NCBI RefSeq assembly: GCF_036231355.1
Contig: NZ_CP109496.1
Coordinates: 1,984,001 to 2,048,000, forward strand
DNA from: Streptomyces sp. NBC_01431
Lineage (GTDB): Bacteria > Actinomycetota > Actinomycetes > Streptomycetales > Streptomycetaceae
DNA: 64,000 nucleotides
Direction: 5' to 3'
Position numbers and translations under genes: made by a program. Below, one piece after another: positions 62,142 to 64,000 of the stretch (its first letter is position 1; each line of letters opens with the position of its first letter). The notes under the pieces are model-generated. The model worked only from the letters and a program-made list of their open reading frames with translations, did not search any database and was not told the DNA's origin.

Positions 62142-63536
62142 TCAGTTCGACAGGCGGGCCAGGATGGCCGGGCCGAGGTCCGTCACGTCGCCCGCGCCCA
62201 TGGTCAGAACGAGATCGCCCGGGGCTGCCATTCCCGCGATGACGTCCGGGACGGTGTCCTTGTCGTGGACGGCGGTGACCTGGGCCCCGGCCGTCTTCGC
62301 GGCGTCGATGATCAGCGCGCTGGTGACCCCGGGCAGGGGGTCCTCGCGGGCCGGGTAGATGTCCAGGACGACGGAGGAGTCGGCGAGCGCCAGGGCCTGC
62401 CCCATCTCCTTGCCCAGTTCCTGGGTGCGGGAGAAGAGGTGGGGCTGGAAGACCACGAGGAGGCGGGAGTCGCTGGCCGCGCCCCGCATCGCTTCGAGGT
62501 CGGCCGTCATCTCGGTGGGGTGGTGCGCGTAGGAGTCGATGACCTGGACGCCCTTCGCCTCGCCCTTGAGCTGGAGGCGGCGCTTGACTCCGGTGTACTT
62601 GCCGAGCGCGGAGGCCAGGTTGTGCGCCGGGATGCCGAGCGCCACACCGGCCGCGAGGGCGGCGACGGCGTTGTGGGCGTAGTGGCGGCCGGGAACGGAG
62701 ACGGTGAAGGTCAGGTACTTGCCGTTGAGGACGACCGTGACCTCGGAGGTGAGCCCGCGGGGCGTCACCTTGTGGACGCGTACGTCCGCCGTCTGCGACT
62801 CGCCGTACGTCACGACCTTCAGCGACGACAGGTCGCGGACGCGCCGGGTCAGCTCGACCGCGCCGGGCTGGTCGGCGGCGATCACCAGGGTGCCGCCGGG
62901 GACGACCTTGCCCACGAACGTCTCGAAGGAGTCGTAGATCTCGTCCATCGAGGCGTAGTTGGCGTGGTGGTCGAGTTCGACGTTGAGGACGATGGCGACC
63001 TCGGGGTCGTACTTCTGGAAGCTGCGGTCGCTCTCGTCGGCTTCGGCCACGAAGATGTCGCCCTCGCCGTGCCGGGCGTTGGTGCCGGGTCCTTCGAGGT
63101 CGCCGCCGATCGCGTACGAGGGGTCCAGGCCCAGCTCGGTCAGGGCGACGGCCAGCATGGAGGTGGTGGTCGTCTTGCCGTGGGTGCCCGCCACGGCGAT
63201 GGCGCGCAGGCCCCCCATCAGCGAGGCGAGCGCGTCGGAGCGGTGCACGACGGGCACGGAGAGCTCGGCGGCGCGGGCGAGCTCCGGGTTGTCGGCGCGG
63301 ATCGCGCTGGAGACGACCACGCAGGTGGCGTCGTCGGCGAGGTGGCCGGCGGCGTGCCCGATGTGCACGGTGGCGCCGAGCGCCCGCAGCGCCTGGGCGG
63401 TGGCGGATTCCTTCGCGTCGCTGCCCGCGACCTTGGCTCCGCGCTGGGCCAGGATCTTCGCGATGCCCGACATGCCGGCACCGCCGATGCCGATGAAGTG
63501 CGGCCGTTCCATGGCGGTGGGAATGGCGGATGCCAT
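62142..63536 (-). CDS. murC: UDP-N-acetylmuramate--L-alanine ligase
   Basis: 464 aa from the ATG at 63536 with GGGGAGAG upstream; the frame reaches 63578. It adds L-alanine to UDP-MurNAc in cytoplasmic peptidoglycan precursor synthesis. N-terminal FIGIGGAGMSGIAKI binds the nucleotide sugar, the ATP loop is GTHGKTTT, and the central region AEADESDRSF is the MurC signature. Length is normal. It lies in an operon with msrB and belongs to the core chromosome to the right of the NRPS cluster. Confidence 0.96.
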   Translation of the reverse strand: MASAIPTAMERPHFIGIGGAGMSGIAKILAQRGAKVAGSDAKESATAQALRALGATVHIGHAAGHLADDATCVVVSSAIRADNPELARAAELSVPVVHRSDALASLMGGLRAIAVAGTHGKTTTTSMLAVALTELGLDPSYAIGGDLEGPGTNARHGEGDIFVAEADESDRSFQKYDPEVAIVLNVELDHHANYASMDEIYDSFETFVGKVVPGGTLVIAADQPGAVELTRRVRDLSSLKVVTYGESQTADVRVHKVTPRGLTSEVTVVLNGKYLTFTVSVPGRHYAHNAVAALAAGVALGIPAHNLASALGKYTGVKRRLQLKGEAKGVQVIDSYAHHPTEMTADLEAMRGAASDSRLLVVFQPHLFSRTQELGKEMGQALALADSSVVLDIYPAREDPLPGVTSALIIDAAKTAGAQVTAVHDKDTVPDVIAGMAAPGDLVLTMGAGDVTDLGPAILARLSN

Positions 63537-63567
63537 GCGGTTCTCTCCCCGGGTGCGACGTACAGAA

Positions 63568-63599
63568 GGAGCCCCCACCCTAGTTCCTGCGGGGGCTCC
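63568..63599 (-). terminator. Hairpin terminator between the last gene and murC
   Basis: Arms GGAGCCCCC (63568-63576) and GGGGGCTCC (63591-63599), 34 bp after the stop of the gene at 63634 and before the murC start, so murC probably has its own promoter. Confidence 0.75.
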
Positions 63600-63633
63600 G
63601 GCCGCGACGCGGCTTCTGGCCGGAGCCGGGCCG

Positions 63634-64000
63634 CTACTCGCTGTGCGCGAACAGCTTCAGGACCGGCACGCCCACCTTGTGGCGGGCCCGGGAGGCCCAG
63701 TCCCGGTGGAAGAACTCCTCCACGTAGTGCGGTGCGGTCAGGACGATCACCTCGTCGGCCCGCACCTCGTCGACCACGCCCTTCAGCTGGTTCAGGGGGT
63801 GGTCGTCGACGATCTGGCCCACGGCGGCACTGCCCGCGGCCCGCAGTGAGTTGAGCGAGTGCTGCAACGCCAGTTCGGCGGGGCCCTGCGCCGCCGAGCC
63901 CTCCGGCTCCTCCCCCTCGTGGACGGCTTCGTCCAGTTCCCCCAGTGCCACGTCGTCGATCGCGCGCAGCAGCCGGTCCTGGTCGCCCCTGGGCTGCATG
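63634..64000 (-). CDS. Universal-stress-like protein, partial at window edge
   Basis: 121 aa are visible from 63999, and the gene may continue beyond the window. The C-terminal segment IVDDHPLNQLKGVVDEVRADEVIVLTAP resembles the second half of small UspA-like domains, where a hydrophobic strand precedes a nucleotide-contacting loop. The acidic N-terminal part has no recognisable motif. The identification is tentative. Confidence 0.5.
   Translation of the reverse strand, partial: MQPRGDQDRLLRAIDDVALGELDEAVHEGEEPEGSAAQGPAELALQHSLNSLRAAGSAAVGQIVDDHPLNQLKGVVDEVRADEVIVLTAPHYVEEFFHRDWASRARHKVGVPVLKLFAHSE

Overview
The window is high-GC actinobacterial DNA, almost certainly Streptomyces. The 16S and 23S sequences, GTG/ATG starts with GGAG-type ribosome sites, AfsR/SARP regulators, the treY/treZ pair and a murC-msrB core block all fit. 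No insertion sequence, tRNA gene or CRISPR array was found.

Left flank (1-8316): the 3' end of treY (+), a short degenerate P450-like gene (-), a DUF1707/FHA protein (-), a GNAT acetyltransferase remnant, treZ (+), an M24 Xaa-Pro peptidase (-), an uncharacterised 317-aa protein (-), a P-loop kinase (-) and a glyoxalase-fold protein (+). A complete rRNA operon follows on the minus strand: 16S 11946-13473, 23S 8531-11656, 5S 8327-8445. The 16S-23S spacer has no tRNA, and a perfect 17-bp stem flanks the 23S.

Centre (about 14077-55325): a large NRPS biosynthetic cluster. It holds two Sfp-type phosphopantetheinyl transferases, a flavin-dependent tryptophan-halogenase homologue, SbnA/SbnB-like enzymes for L-2,3-diaminopropionate (Dap), an OTC-like carbamoyltransferase, an MFS exporter, two SyrP/TauD-like hydroxylases, two MbtH proteins, a type II thioesterase, three NRPSs, an ABC exporter pair, a PGDH without its regulatory domain, and a chorismate mutase. 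The NRPSs read A-T-C-A-T (1666 aa), C-A-T-C*-A-T-C*-A-T-betaLactamase-like (3547 aa) and C-A-T-E-C-A-T-C (3050 aa). C* marks divergent condensation domains. The third protein ends in a bare C and the first starts with a bare A, so the likely order is NRPS3 -> NRPS1 -> NRPS2. By-eye binding-pocket codes then give D-Thr - Phe/Trp - Gln/Glu-like - Asn/Asp-like - unassigned - Gly - unassigned residue with an acidic pocket (possibly Dap or its ureido form). Release would be by a serine-beta-lactamase/PBP-like domain, because no type I thioesterase is present. The PGDH, SbnA and SbnB supply Dap, and the carbamoyltransferase could turn it into ureidoalanine. I cannot match the whole to a described compound from sequence alone.

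Right flank (55216-64000): a membrane protein that overlaps the chorismate mutase tail to tail, two AfsR/SARP-type regulators with a 62-aa exported peptide gene between them, then the core genes msrB and murC and a partial UspA-like gene. The most unusual items are the terminal beta-lactamase-like domain whose YxN tyrosine is a lysine, the halogenase lacking two conserved glutamates, the paired C* domains with altered HHxxxDG motifs, and tandem repeats directly after several stop codons.
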